Positions 43,290 to 54,430 of a stretch of DNA of 64,000 nucleotides are shown here, in pieces. Under the pieces are notes generated by a model that saw nothing but the letters and a program-made list of their open reading frames with translations, searched no databases and was not told the DNA's origin. Both the position numbers and the translations under genes were made by a program. The stretch comes from Plantago ovata (taxonomy: Eukaryota; Streptophyta; Magnoliopsida; Lamiales; Plantaginaceae): the NCBI GenBank assembly GCA_028274465.1, contig CM051456.1, forward strand, positions 84,554,753-84,618,752, given 5' to 3'. Position 1 is the first letter of the stretch. Each line of letters begins with the position of its first letter.

Positions 43290-45165
43290 CTTCTTCATTT
43301 CTTGACCAAATTTAGTGATCTTTAGCTTAAATCAAAGCCTATTACATGATCTATCATCCCATCCGAACAAATTTCGTCCTTATGTGTTAGATTTTCAGAT
43401 CTGAGGTATCATCCTTAGAACCCTAATTTTCAAATTCGGGGGTTTTCTAATTTGAGCTTCAATTATGCTTATGTGATGCATGGGTATGTTATTTGTGTGA
43501 TTAGACATGTTATTTACTATCAATTGCATGCTCAATTTTGCTTGGATTGTTGATTTGGGTATTTTGCTACTAGATGATATATCTTGTTATGCAATATGTC
43601 TTTATCTTTGATTTCTTGCATACGATTGTGTTTCTTGATGTAATGTTGGTAGATTTGACGATAGAATGCTTAATTGTTGAGTATGAGGATTTATGATGGT
43701 AGAATGTTTCGCTACTATGGTATGAATTGAGCCTTGTTATCTAGGATATTGGTTGTCTAGTAAGAGCATAATGTGATGTATTGCATGTAGTAGTTACATT
43801 GGTATGTTGCGTGATGAAGAAGCTAGGCTAGACATTATGGTTTGGGGAGCTCGATTGTTGATTTTATCACTTGTATATTTCGTTCTTACACTAGCATATG
43901 CATGAGTCAGTTTTGTGTCATACGAGGTACTAACTGCTGTTTGTAGGAACCATACCAAGGGAAAGGAGCATTCCCGTATGATTGCTGTGAAGAACCATGT
44001 CAAGGAAGGTGACCTCGATAGATGTGCATTCGAACAAAGGGGTTTTGCAACAACGTCGTGGATTATCCAAGAGGAGGAGCTAGAGTACACCTGGAGTAAG
44101 GACGCCTATGCCTATTCATGCACCACCGAAGGGACAGAAACCATTATTACGTCAACACTCCATCACGAGGACTGCAAAGTTCGAGTGAACTGGAAGGCAC
44201 CGGGACATCCTGGCCGCGACGGATTCAATCTTGAGTTCGTAGTTGCTAGAAGATTCCGAAGCGCTAGCTTGGTTCCAAAACATAATGACATGGGTGCCCA
44301 GCCCCTCGTTGGGGTGCCCCTTGCCTGCCTCTAAAGGGAGCATCATATAGACATCAGCCGCATCAACCGTAGAGAATGTGGTCGAAATTGGAAAAAATGG
44401 TAGAAGACTTCCGAGTATCCGTGAAGCTTACTGAAACCTTCTCGTGGTGTAAAACGTTGGAGGGGGAGGTCCTGATACCACTTCCCTTTCCCCTTCAACA
44501 GTTCACATCCTATTGGAGGGCTTCAGGATGGAGGATTCCATAACAGCGGCGGCTAATCTTGAGGATTCTACTCGACAATGCAACTCTATTGGCGATGATG
44601 ATGGTGACAGTAGTGACAATGAAGGCCATACGGGCAATGATGATTCTAATGGAGGAGTTGTTCCTGTCCGGCCTATAAATGGAACTACCGCACCTACCAG
44701 AAGACCTGATGACCACCTATAAAGCTCCCAGAGCAGGCCCAATAAATCACAAGCAGCATACTCAACCGACCGAGGCCAAACCATGGGGTAACATCTAGTA
44801 TCACATCTTATTTCCTCATTTTCTTACTGCTAGGGACTAGCGTTAATTTCATGAGTGGGGGTGGGATTTAAGTGATCTGATGTTGATAGTTTGGAGCTTG
44901 GTATTGGTAGGATGAGTATAGTACCTCGCATGCTTTATCCGTTTGCATTTGCATTTGCACGTTTACTGCTTTCTTAAATTTTTTAGGTTGCATTCACTAC
45001 ATTCATCCTAGGATAGTCTTGCATGTTTTATATGGAGTTTATTGCCGATTTTTTTGAACTTTTTATTGGGTAGATCAACTAACTATGCCATTAATCGTAT
45101 GCTTCATCTCTATGAATTTGTTTGAGGTTTTTCTCGCTTGGCTTGTCACATTTATATATTGCACT
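43290..45165 (+). other. Extra segment of element B, absent from C, with a 139-codon frame
   Basis: About 1.9 kb not present between the matching flanks in element C. It includes an open stretch at 43915-44334 of mixed composition (MSYEVLTAVCRNHTKGKEHS and on), with WKAPGHPGRDGFNLEFV, and then an acidic Ser/Asp/Gly-rich stretch near 44520-44720. I recognise no family. It may be a remnant of an extra ORF in the Athila 3' region or captured host sequence. The rest is AT-rich and non-coding. Confidence 0.45.
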
Positions 45166-45382
45166 TGGTTGAGCTTGGTAGTCTCGACATCACTTAGTGG
45201 GTTTTTCTCTACAGCGGTTCACGAAGGTCTTTATAATAGGATGATGCATGTTAGGGTCTTATGGTTGTTTTCCCGAGTAATTATGTACCTAAGAGGCAAC
45301 AAGTCTTCACCATGCTTTGAGATTGCTAAATGCCTAGGAAGGAGGTAGTGTGAGGTTGTGTGATCCTTTGTTTATAACCTAT

Positions 45383-45515
45383 TCTTCCGAATAGGTTTGG
45401 GGAGGGGGTTACACCAGCATTAGACTTGTTTCTGTTTTTCATTTTCGTATCGTGAGTTTATTTTTCATTTTCCGTAAATTTTGTACTCCAACCTATTCTT
45501 TCGAATAGGTTTGGG
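45383..45515 (+). repeat. Two CCTATTC/GAATAGG hairpins each followed by a TTTGGGGA motif (element B)
   Basis: Hairpins CCTATTCTTCCGAATAGG and CCTATTCTTTCGAATAGG, about 105 bases apart, each run into TTTGGGGAG or TTTGGGGAA. The polypurine tract next to the LTR (46279-46288) also reads GGTTTGGGGAG. Element C has the same pair at about 54290-54430. Confidence 0.7.
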
Positions 45516-45565
45516 GAAGTCGTGTGAGTCATTTTGTTTCTCTTTTTGTTATGCTACTGCTGGCT

Positions 45566-45690
45566 AAAAAAAATCGAAAAAAAAGAAAGAAAGAAAAAAT
45601 TCCAGAAAAAAAAGAAGAATCTGGAAGGAAAAAAGAAAAAAGAAAAGACCCCAAAAAAGCAAAAGAAGGGTCCAAAAAAGGAAGCCAAAT
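45566..45690 (+). repeat. Conserved A/G-rich tract of element B
   Basis: Runs of AAAAAGAAA-type purines with the words AAAAGACCCCAAAAAAGCAA and GAAGGGTCC. The matching tract in C is at about 54486-54612. Its translation is a Lys-rich tail. Confidence 0.6.
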
Positions 45691-46289
45691 AGCAGTTAGC
45701 AAAGTGTTGAGTCTTTTCCAATTCTTGTAATGTTTGTAATAGTGCTTTTCTATCCTTTATCTTTTTTGTCTTGAGTGTCATCTGTTCTAGACCACCCTCG
45801 TCCTGCCATTCAGGAAGTGGTGAATAGCTTAATACTTTACTTGAGAGATGGTAGAATAGGGGAGAGTTATCTTTTATAGAGAACCCTCCTTCGTTTGATG
45901 AGAGCCAGTACTGGTTCGACCTCTTTTGAGGGAAAGTCTTGACATGGTGGAACAACAGTAAGTCCTCAGTTTCATAGGCACGGGGCAACCATTCGTATCT
46001 TAGCATGCTTCATTACGTCGTCACTGACTAGGTCCAGGTTGAGAATGTTACGAGAGACTATCTTGTCTTGACATAAGTGCTTATGTGGATGTGTATAAGT
46101 CAATCGAGGTATTCTTCAACCTATATTCATGCTTTGATTTATATGGTTTTTGTTCATATGTTATTTGATAGATTCAGTAGATTAGTTCATTATATTTGGC
46201 ATGAGACTCCATTTTGTGTCTTGCATGTTTTTTGTATTAGAGTCTAGCTTTGTTGCTTGAGGACAAGCAAAGGTTCGGTTTGGGGAGTT

Positions 46290-47605
46290 TGATGAATGTG
46301 TAATTTACACGTTCATTCGAGTCTTTTTCACCTATTTTAGCTATCCTCTATGTTAATTTAGCTATATTTTAGTGCATTTTATTAGAATAGTGTCACGTTT
46401 CCCTTTAGATTTTATTTTACAGGTTTTGGTTGAAATTCGAAGATTTCCGGGCAATTACATTGAAGTTGACAAGGAATTGGTGTTCCAGAAGCCTATTTGG
46501 AGTATCTGAAGGTTTCCGGATAGGATTTGGAGTCTAGGGGTTGAATCTGGAGGTTAGAAGGCCATTAGAAGTCAGAAACCGAGTCCGAAAAGGGGAAGAA
46601 ATCCAAAACCGCGTCGAAAACGTGGGATTCCGCGAAAAAACCGCCGGGCGAACCACCGCGGAGCTGGGGCGAACCGCCCCACACCGGGCGAACCGCCGGG
46701 CGTGTGGGGCGAACCGTCCCACAGTAATTCGAAGCCTATATATAGTTGCTCAGCTTTCTCCGAAAATCATATCTTTCCAGACCTACTTTCTCACCTCTCT
46801 CTGTAGTTTTAGGTAGGGACTTCCCAGAGCCTGTTCTGGGGGTTCGTAGCTTAGGGGACTCTTTTTCATAGCAGTTTGGAGCTCGTAGGATCGTAATCAT
46901 CCGGAGATTGACAACCTTCGGTAACTTTGTATCTTACAGTTTTATTCTACTTATTTTATTATATTCTTTCAACATGTGTTCTTCTATGATTTCTGTTGAT
47001 TGCATGCCTATAATGAGTAGCTAAACTTATCGTTGGTGGTAGTATGTGAATTCTTAGCGAAGGGAAGATAATCATGCTAATGGTTATATCGCGCATTATA
47101 CTCTGTGTCATTGCTTTATTTCGTTGATCAGGCACAGCCTAAATTCTCGTATGTTGTATTAATTATTATGCACAATTGGACCCTCGTCGACCTGTTCGCG
47201 AGTTTATCTTCGTAGTGTTGAATAATTACGGAACACAATAGGACAACAGTGATTGACTTGTCAGACCAATTATCTTCGTAGTGTTTAATAATTGCAACAG
47301 GACACTAGATTGATTCAAAGATCTCTATGCAAGACCGAGGAATTTATGCACGATTATCGACCCGTTATGTTAAGAAGGATCATACTATCACCAATCTCCA
47401 TTATCTGCTAGAAACCCTGTTTTGCTATCTGTCTGCTGTTTTATATTCTCTTGTTAAATAGATAAAGCTAGTTATAGTCCTGAGAGAACGACACTCGAGT
47501 CATTCTACTGCTACACTACGGTTTTCGTTGTAGTTGTGGATTGCCTTTGGCTAAATAACAAATATTATTTGACTGAACTCGGAACCGACAAATCCGCGTT
47601 CATCA
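46290..47605 (+). repeat. 3' LTR of element B
   Basis: Starts TGATGAATGTG after the polypurine tract and ends GCGTTCATCA. GC hairpins at about 46660-46722 and a TATATATA box at 46737-46744. It matches the E LTR closely along its length. Confidence 0.9.
46660..46722 (+). promoter_or_regulatory. GC-hairpin module upstream of TATA box, element B LTR
   Basis: Contains GGGGCGAACCGCCCC, a CGGGCGAACCGCCGGG relative and GGGGCGAACCGTCCC within 60 bases, ending 15 bases before the TATA box. Confidence 0.7.
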
Positions 47606-48714
47606 GGTACTAGGGCGACACCCGCCCTAGGAGCCCTTTGTTACCAAGGATGACCATTTTACCCCTACCAACCCTAGTGGAAGATCTGGGCCAAAGCCCA
47701 TTGGTCACTCCAAATGGGCCTAAGCCCAAGGGAGACTCAATCATGGCCGGACACTTGCCACGATCCTAAGTGTTAATGGAATATTCTATTGCTAGTATAA
47801 ATATGGGCTCACTCCAATCAAGGTAATAATTCTGACATCCCATCACACACTACTTTCTCACTCTACATTTACTAGGTAAGCCTACCAACTCCCTACACTT
47901 AAAGTCGTCCCTCCGGCGTGATCATTGACAAGCCGGGCTTGTGCCACTAACCCCCCCTTGCTAAGTTATATCTCAGGTCTTAGGAACAGTACGGAAGGCA
48001 CTTGAAGTGCGAAGGACGCTCTTGAACCTTCACCCTACGACGATGCTCCAGAGGAAAGTACGAATTACCTATCAACATTTGTCGCCGTCTGTGGGAACCG
48101 ATCAAAAGGTTACCCTCGCTCTACTAGCGCGAGCCGAAAGATGGTTAATCCAAAAAGAAGTACCCGTCTTGCGACCGTCGTCGCCGAACCCCAACCTTCT
48201 CGTCCTCGGGGCCGTCCCCCTTTAGGTGGCAGAGGCAGGGGGAGGGGGAGAGGCAACGTTGGTAGGGCAGATAGAAAAGATAATGTTGATGATTAAGCGG
48301 ACGATGACTTGGTCGACGAAGCTTCAGCGAGCGTCAATGCTCTGGAGGAAATGATTGGTGAAAATGCGCCCCAAGGAATCCCCGTTGGATCCGATTTTGG
48401 CGCATTGAGGCCTTTCGCCCACCAGGTCCCAAGGCAAGCTCAACCGCTCCCAAGGAAAGTCCAGCCAGCTATGATTACCCTTTCCAACGGACAAGTGGTT
48501 CGTCCAGTGGACTTTGGATTCACGGAGGCGCAATATGGATTGTTCGTCCTGACCATCCAAGGATGCCTAAGACCAAATGAGGCAGCAAGAGTAAAGGAAG
48601 AAATAAGAGCCCGAGGGCAACCCTAAGTGCAAGAACCCGCACCGATCCAAGCAAGAGCATATCCCGTTCAAGATGAAGCTCAATCTCGAGCAAGTCCTAG
48701 GCCAGTTCACTCAA
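47606..48714 (+). mobile_element. Tat-like Ty3/gypsy fragment (LTR end, primer site, Gag start)
   Basis: A plus-strand LTR tail ends near 48077 (ATCAACA), followed by a degenerate primer site TGTCGCCGTCTGTGGGAA (48080-48097), resembling the TGGCGCCGTCTGTGGGAA of Tat/RIRE2-type elements. From 48141 a Gag start reads MVNPKRSTRLATV, then an Arg/Gly-rich RGRPPLGGRGRG stretch. A further open stretch (48309-48626) encodes a Gag-like acidic-to-basic segment (DFGFTEAQYGLFVLTIQG). Broken and cut at both ends: B on the left and an F LTR on the right. Confidence 0.7.
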
Positions 48715-50057
48715 TGTTAGGAAACTTGTAATTTTGATGAGCAATTAACCATGCTAAATTAAGGAAAGTCCAGTAACTAATACTCTTAAGGTCCATAGGA
48801 ATTTAGAATTTTAAAGGACATTGTAAAAGAGGAACGTTTGCAGAAGACTTAGAGTAGGTGCTAGATAGGTGTTTAACCGCTTATGATGTATCTTGTTTTC
48901 TGAAAAGAAAAACAACCTATTGAAGCATTTGCTGATGATGTAATTTGTTTACAGAAACAAACTATTGAAGCATTAGAACCGTTCAGAAACTTGAAGAATT
49001 CGAAGACTGAAGACTAAAGAAGATTTTTGAAGATGGTATCTACAAAGGCACATGTTGCTCAGAAAGTGGAAACTTCAGCAACAGCTTGCATAAGTGAAAA
49101 TCTAAACGACAGAGTAGGTTGTGCTTGCTGAAACTGAGACTGACCACTTGCTGAAAAACATATGTGACCTCCTTGCTAAAAGTACTTGCATTTGCGCTCC
49201 AACGTTCATATTTGAATTTCATTCTAATGAACATTAAATGCAAAGTAAGCACGCGAAGAACATGAAGACTAGAAGACAAATATAGGACGCCGCTGAAAGT
49301 ACAAAAGCAAGACAGTGACATCTTAAGGAACAAAGCCTTAGAATTCGAAATTCAAACGGCTCCCTTCACTCACTATAAATAGAGGTCATCCGGCAAAGAG
49401 TTGAAGTGTGTCAACAACGTGATCAAACTCTCACTTGTGCTTAAACTCACATACCCTTCAATACTCTTTACTGCCATTGATCCGTTCCAAGACTTAAAGC
49501 TTGAAAAAGCTACTTGTGAAGAAGTAGAACATACACGGCTAAGAAATTAGTTAAGTGTTCTTTCTTTTGAACAAGAACAAGTCTTGACACCAGAAACAAT
49601 CAAACTTGTTTACTGCAAAGTATTCAAAGTTTTGTTTCTTAGATTACTTGTTGCAGCTGAATAAGTTATAATCAAGTTATCTCATCCCAAACCTCTCTAA
49701 CTGAAAATACACCCTTTCAGGCGTGAAATTCAGGGGGAACTTAATCGAGCATTGTGTTGCTGATTATAAGTCCCAAGTTTGGTGGAGAACAAGGTTTCAT
49801 TCTCTACTTAGGTTGGAAACGAAGCAAGTGTGCTTTGGTCGCTGTTGAATCGCTCTAGATAGGTTTTGTAAGGAACCTCAAACTTATCTTAGTGGATTTA
49901 GTCCTAGAAAGGACAAAGTGGATTAGTTGAGAGATTACGCCACTCTCAGATACCACTATAAAAGTGTTTGTGTGATTTACTTACTGCATTTAGTTTTCAG
50001 CAAAGCATATCTATCTCTACACTGTCACTCTGTTCACTTGCTGAAACTATCACTTAC
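48715..50057 (+). repeat. Copia F-family LTR, plus strand, cut by element C
   Basis: Starts TGTTAGGAAAC and matches 33238-34580 of the Copia F LTR until element C begins at 50058. No internal coding sequence is seen. It could be a solo LTR or the end of a whole element whose other parts lie beyond C and D. Confidence 0.85.
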
Positions 50058-51250
50058 TGATGAACGTGTATTTTACACTTTCATTCGAGTCTTTTTCACT
50101 AATTTAGCGATCGTCTATGTTAATTTAGCTTATATTTTAGTGCATTTTATTAGAATAGTGTCACGTTTCCCTTTTCTTAGCATTTTTCAGGTTTTAGGTG
50201 AAAAACGTGTTTTTCGGGCAATTATATTGAAGAGAACGAAAAATCGGTATTCCGAGGACATTCGTGGAGTATCTAGAAGGTTCTGGATGAGATTTGAGGC
50301 CTAGGGGACGAGTTTCAAAGCTTAAAGGTCACTAGAAGGCAAAATCCGAGTCCGAAAAGGAAAAGAAACCCAAAAACGCGTCTCCACCGACCTGGAGCTC
50401 CCAGGCGGTTCGCCCGACACGCCAGGCGGTTCGACCGGTGCCAGGCGATTCGCCCCGTGCATTCCGAACACTATATATAGTTGCTCCATTCTCTACGTTT
50501 GGCAGACCTTTTTTCATACCTTTTCACATTAGTTTTAGAGACGAATTCTCCAGAGCCTGTTCTGGGAATTCTTAGCATAGGAGACTCTTGTTCTTATCAA
50601 TTCGGAGGATTAAGCATAGAAATTGGACCTCGTTGTTTATCAATTCTTGCTTGTGAGCTAGCAATTCTTCGGAGATTGACAACCTTCGTTGGTAACTTGT
50701 ATCTCACGATTTTTCTACTTTATTTATTTCTTTCAACATGTTTTCATTCAATCTTGTTCTGATTTTTGTTGATTGCAATTCATCTATGAGTAGCTAAATC
50801 TATCGTTGGTGATAGTATGTGATTTCTTATCTAGGGTTCTTAATTATGCATGATGGTTGTAACGCGATTCAGACTTGACTTATTGCTTTATTTCTTTGAT
50901 CTATCTAAGCCCTCTATCTTCGTAGTGTTGAATTGAACGGAACACAATGGACAATTCATGATCTTAGATTTCTATGCAAACGTTCAAGTACTTCATGCAT
51001 GATTATTAACCTGATGCTTTGAATGATCATACTCTCGCTAACTTCCATTATTATTGATAAGAAAATTTGTGCTAAGTCGTTTGTTGAGTTTATAGTTTAA
51101 GTTAAATTAGATAAAGCTAGTTATAGTCCTTAGAGATCGACACTCGAGGTTATTTTACTGCTACACTACGATTTTCGTTGTAGTTGTGAATTACCTTTGG
51201 CTAAAAACAAATATATTTGATTAATTGAGTCTGACAAATTCGGTTCATCA
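50058..51250 (+). repeat. 5' LTR of element C
   Basis: TGATGAACGTG to GGTTCATCA, about 1.19 kb, with GC hairpins (about 50396-50460) and TATATATA at 50472-50479. It is somewhat shorter than the LTRs of B and E. Confidence 0.9.
50396..50460 (+). promoter_or_regulatory. GC-hairpin module upstream of TATA box, element C LTR
   Basis: Three related motifs CCAGGCGGTTCGCCC, CCAGGCGGTTCGACCGG and CCAGGCGATTCGCCCC; the module ends 12 bases before the TATA box. Confidence 0.7.
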
Positions 51251-51253
51251 AAT

Positions 51254-51271
51254 TGGCGCCGTTGCCGGGGA
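51254..51271 (+). promoter_or_regulatory. Primer binding site of element C, tRNA-Asp
   Basis: TGGCGCCGTTGCCGGGGA, complementary to the 3' end of plant tRNA-Asp, three bases after the LTR end. It is the Athila primer site. Confidence 0.9.
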
Positions 51272-51389
51272 CTATACTCCTTTTTTCTGTTTAGCCTATA
51301 TATATTTTCAGCATTCAATTCCTAGTTTTAGTAGTTTTATTTAATTTGATCTCTATGATACTCTCTTCTTAGCATGTTACAGATAGTGT

Positions 51390-52649
51390 ATGCAAAGTAC
51401 ACGATCTAGAGGAATACCGCTTGCTGAACCAATCGCTGAAATCGACAGAGTCTACCACCAAAGAAGGCGACTACTTCGACGACTTGAACTAGAGTAAATA
51501 GAGGATACCGATTTCTCTGAATCTCTACACAATCTTTTTGAAGAAATCGTCGGAATGGCAGAAGCTAGACCACTGAAATCATGGGTTCAACCCACCAAGG
51601 ATCGTATGAGGGGACCGACGATTGTTCTTTCGCTTGCAACTCGAGATCTGGAAATAAAAAACCACATGTTCCAGCAACTTCCGAGGTTCTATGGCTTGGC
51701 TAGGGAAGACGCGATGGGGTACTTTCATGATATCGATGACTTCGTCAACCAACTTCCACGACCCGAAGCTGAAGTAACAGCGGATGAGTTGAGAATGAAG
51801 GTTTTTGGTTTTGGGCTTGGCGACAAGGCCAAGTCATGGTTGAGTTCTCTACCGGCGGGTTCGCTTGACACTTGGGCAAAGGTTTTTTCAGCATTCATGG
51901 AGAAATACTTTCCTCACACCTTGACTACCGCGCTTAAGGTGAAAATCACTGGATTCAAACAAGACTATGATGAGACCATCTACACCACGTTTGAGAGGTT
52001 CCATGACCTCATGAACAAGTGCCCTCACCATGGTTTTGAGCTTTCGGATCTTGTCCAACACTTCTACAATGGACTAACCTTTGAGAATCAGCAAGTGGTG
52101 GATTTCAAATGCCGTGGCAATATTTGGGAGGAAACCGCGGAAGCCGTTTGGGCGGTTTTCGAAAGACTTGCTAAGGGTTCGCAATTCAAGGATCCAAGAG
52201 TAATGGTTAGGAGACGTGGACCTGAAGCTCCACCTACTCAGGAGGCCCCTATGTATGCGGGGAATGTCGATCGATTCGAGTGCTTTACCAATGAGTTGAA
52301 ACAAGTCCTCAAGAGCTCCGCTGGAACAACTATGTCGAACGAAGTTTGTCGAATATGCAAGAACTATGGGCATGGAGCTCATATGTGTAGATCGGAGCTT
52401 GCATATAATGATGGCAATTGGGTTCAAGGAAGCGAAGAGGAAGCTTTTGCTATGGAATTTGGTACTCAAGAAGCTAGCTATGGACAAGATGGTAGGAATC
52501 CTCGAGGTGGATTTTGGAGAAGAGTGTTCCGAAATAATCAAGGATATGCACCTGCTAGCCAAACTTACGGCCCTAACCAAGGCCGTAGTAAGCTTAGCTA
52601 TGGTAATGATCACTGCGAAAATCCCACTCCCAAGGAGCAACCGAAGTAG
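51390..52649 (+). pseudogene. Gag region of element C
   Basis: Contains AEARPLKSWVQPTKDRM, GDKAKSWLSSLPAGSLDTW, FMEKYFPHTLTTALK, KCPHHGFELSDLVQHFYNGL and a CCHC knuckle CRICKNYGHGAHMC. The open stretch from 51555 is 364 codons. Gag would assemble the particle and the knuckle would bind RNA. The reading frame before 51555 is damaged, so it is listed as a fossil. Confidence 0.85.
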
Positions 52650-52792
52650 AAGACGGCTCTACTGATGGAAAACTTGCAGAAAATAGTTGATCACACCCAA
52701 AGTTTTCTTAAGCGTTATGAAGAAGATTCTGAGAGGACTAGGGCGAGGCTGGATCGTTTGGAAGAGAGCACTAGGATTGCCCATCAAAAATG

Positions 52793-53548
52793 CAAGAGTT
52801 GATTGACCGTGGAGCAAGTAGGGAGCATGGAAAGTTGCCTAGCAACACTGAGAAGTCGATGTCTATTACCTTGGTGGGTGATCTTCCTATTGAAATCACC
52901 ATCAAGAAGGTTGCTAAATGTGAGTGTTGCAAGGATGGATAATCTCCACTAGCCAAGGAAGAAGAGAGGGACCTTGGATTTGATGCGAGTAATGAGGAGC
53001 AAGAGGATCCCGAGCCAATTCCTGAGAGTTTCGATGTTAAGGTTGGAATTGGTGAACTTGAAGATGTTCGTGCTACACTGGATACGGGATCTTACTCTAA
53101 TGTGCTCCCAATGAATGTGTTTGAGAAAAGTAGCCTTGGAAAACTATCTGAGCATAAGGATATTGTGCAATTGGCGGATGGATCCTTTGTGAGACCCGAA
53201 GGCGTTGTGAAGAACGTATTGGTTAAGATTGGTGAAGCTTCTGTGTACACCAACTTTGTAGTTATGCCGGCGTCTACACTTGGGATGGGGGATGTTGTTC
53301 TCTTGAGGCGAACGTTCTTGACTAAGCTACGCTCCGTGATAGACATCTACCGAAGAACTTGCACCATTGAGGTGGATGGCAAGCAACATGTGTTGCGAGC
53401 CATATCTGATCCAAATATTCACTTCAATGCTTCTCACACAATTATCTACTTTGGTCTTGCTGTCTATGTTCATTCTCATTCACAGGTTCGTGATATGAGG
53501 AAACGATCCATGAAGGGGAAGTCTAGTACCCTCAAAAAGAAGAACTAA
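52793..53548 (+). pseudogene. Aspartic protease region of element C
   Basis: Contains KVGIGELEDVRATLDTGSYS (active-site DTGS) near 53037-53097, then MNVFEKSSLGKLSEHKDIVQ, RPEGVVKNVLVKIGEASVYT and the VVLLRRTFLTKLRSV segment. It lies directly after Gag and before the conserved hairpin. Broken. Confidence 0.82.
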
Positions 53549-53804
53549 GATGCAAGAAGAAGTCGAGTCAAAGACTATAAACAATGGCGCTATCCGGGAG
53601 GCAACCCGGAGTTTTTATCGCTTTATCGCATTGCATGCATTCATACATTGAAGAATTTGCCTTTCTTTATGTGAATTTGTTCGTTTATGTGTTGTTTTGT
53701 GCTTATGTTTCTGTTTGAGTGAAATTTTTTTCGATTGTTTTTATGAGGAAAATGGTTTTCGGGGATAAAAACTGAGTTTTTTCAAAAATTTCGTCTCCCC
53801 ACCT

Positions 53805-53940
53805 CTGGAGGTGGGGGGCGAATCGCCCCACAGAGCCAGAGAGTTTCAGACTCTCTGGCAGTGGGGGGCGATTCGCCCCACATATGGGGCGATTCGCCCC
53901 CCATCGCCAGAGAGCTGGGGGGCGAATCGTCCCCCGTTCT
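53805..53940 (+). promoter_or_regulatory. Internal GC-hairpin module of element C with TATA-like word
   Basis: Four hairpins GTGGGGGGCGAATCGCCCC, GGGGCGATTCGCCCC and relatives, plus CCAGAGAGT/ACTCTCTGG (53836-53858), followed by GTATATGT at 53946-53953 and a CT-rich leader-like stretch (53959-54067). The order resembles the LTR promoter. Confidence 0.5.
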
Positions 53941-54289
53941 CAGACAGTATATGTGCGGGATTTCTCCCCCAAACCCTCATTATCTCATCTTCTTCACCTC
54001 TCTTACTCCAAAACACCCAAAAACTCAAAAAATCTTCTTTCTTCCATAATTTCTTCAACTCTCCATTTATGTTTGCACGTAGTTAAGCTCGGTAGTCTCG
54101 ACATCACTTAGTGGTGTTTTCTCTACTGCGGTTCATGAAGGCCTTTATAATAGGATGATGCATGTTAAATCTTATGGTTGTTTTCCCGAGTAATTATGTA
54201 CCTAAGAGGAAACAAGTCTTCACCTTGCTTTGAGATTTATAAATGCCTAGGAAGGAGGTAGTGTGAGATTGTGTGATCCTTTGTTTGCA

Positions 54290-54430
54290 ACCTATTCTTT
54301 CGAATAGGTTTGGGGAGGGGGTCACGCTATCATTAGACTTGTTTTTCGATTTGAGTGTGTGTTGTGAGTTTGTTTTCCTTTTTCATAAAGTTTGTGCTTC
54401 AACCTATTCTTTCGAATAGGTTTGGGGAGG
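54290..54430 (+). repeat. Two CCTATTC/GAATAGG hairpins with TTTGGGGAG (element C)
   Basis: Same arrangement as 45383-45515 of B: two CCTATTCTTTCGAATAGG hairpins, each running into TTTGGGGAGG. Confidence 0.7.

Larger units (their letters stand above)
41077..47605 (+). mobile_element. Athila-type gag-protease element B (5' end lost in gap)
   Basis: Plus-strand relative of element E and C. In view: Gag (41090-42070), protease (42079-42808), the CCGGG/CCCGG hairpin (42915-42935), a long non-pol stretch, and a 3' LTR at 46290-47605. No RT, RNase H or integrase occurs between protease and 3' LTR. Compared with C it has an extra segment (43290-45165) of unknown content. It is broken in several places. 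The right end abuts a Tat-like gypsy fragment. Confidence 0.88.

Noticed and set aside
48007-48225. 72-codon frame across the gypsy primer site
   Set aside because: It starts in the LTR and runs over the primer binding site; the Gag-like reading is in a different frame.
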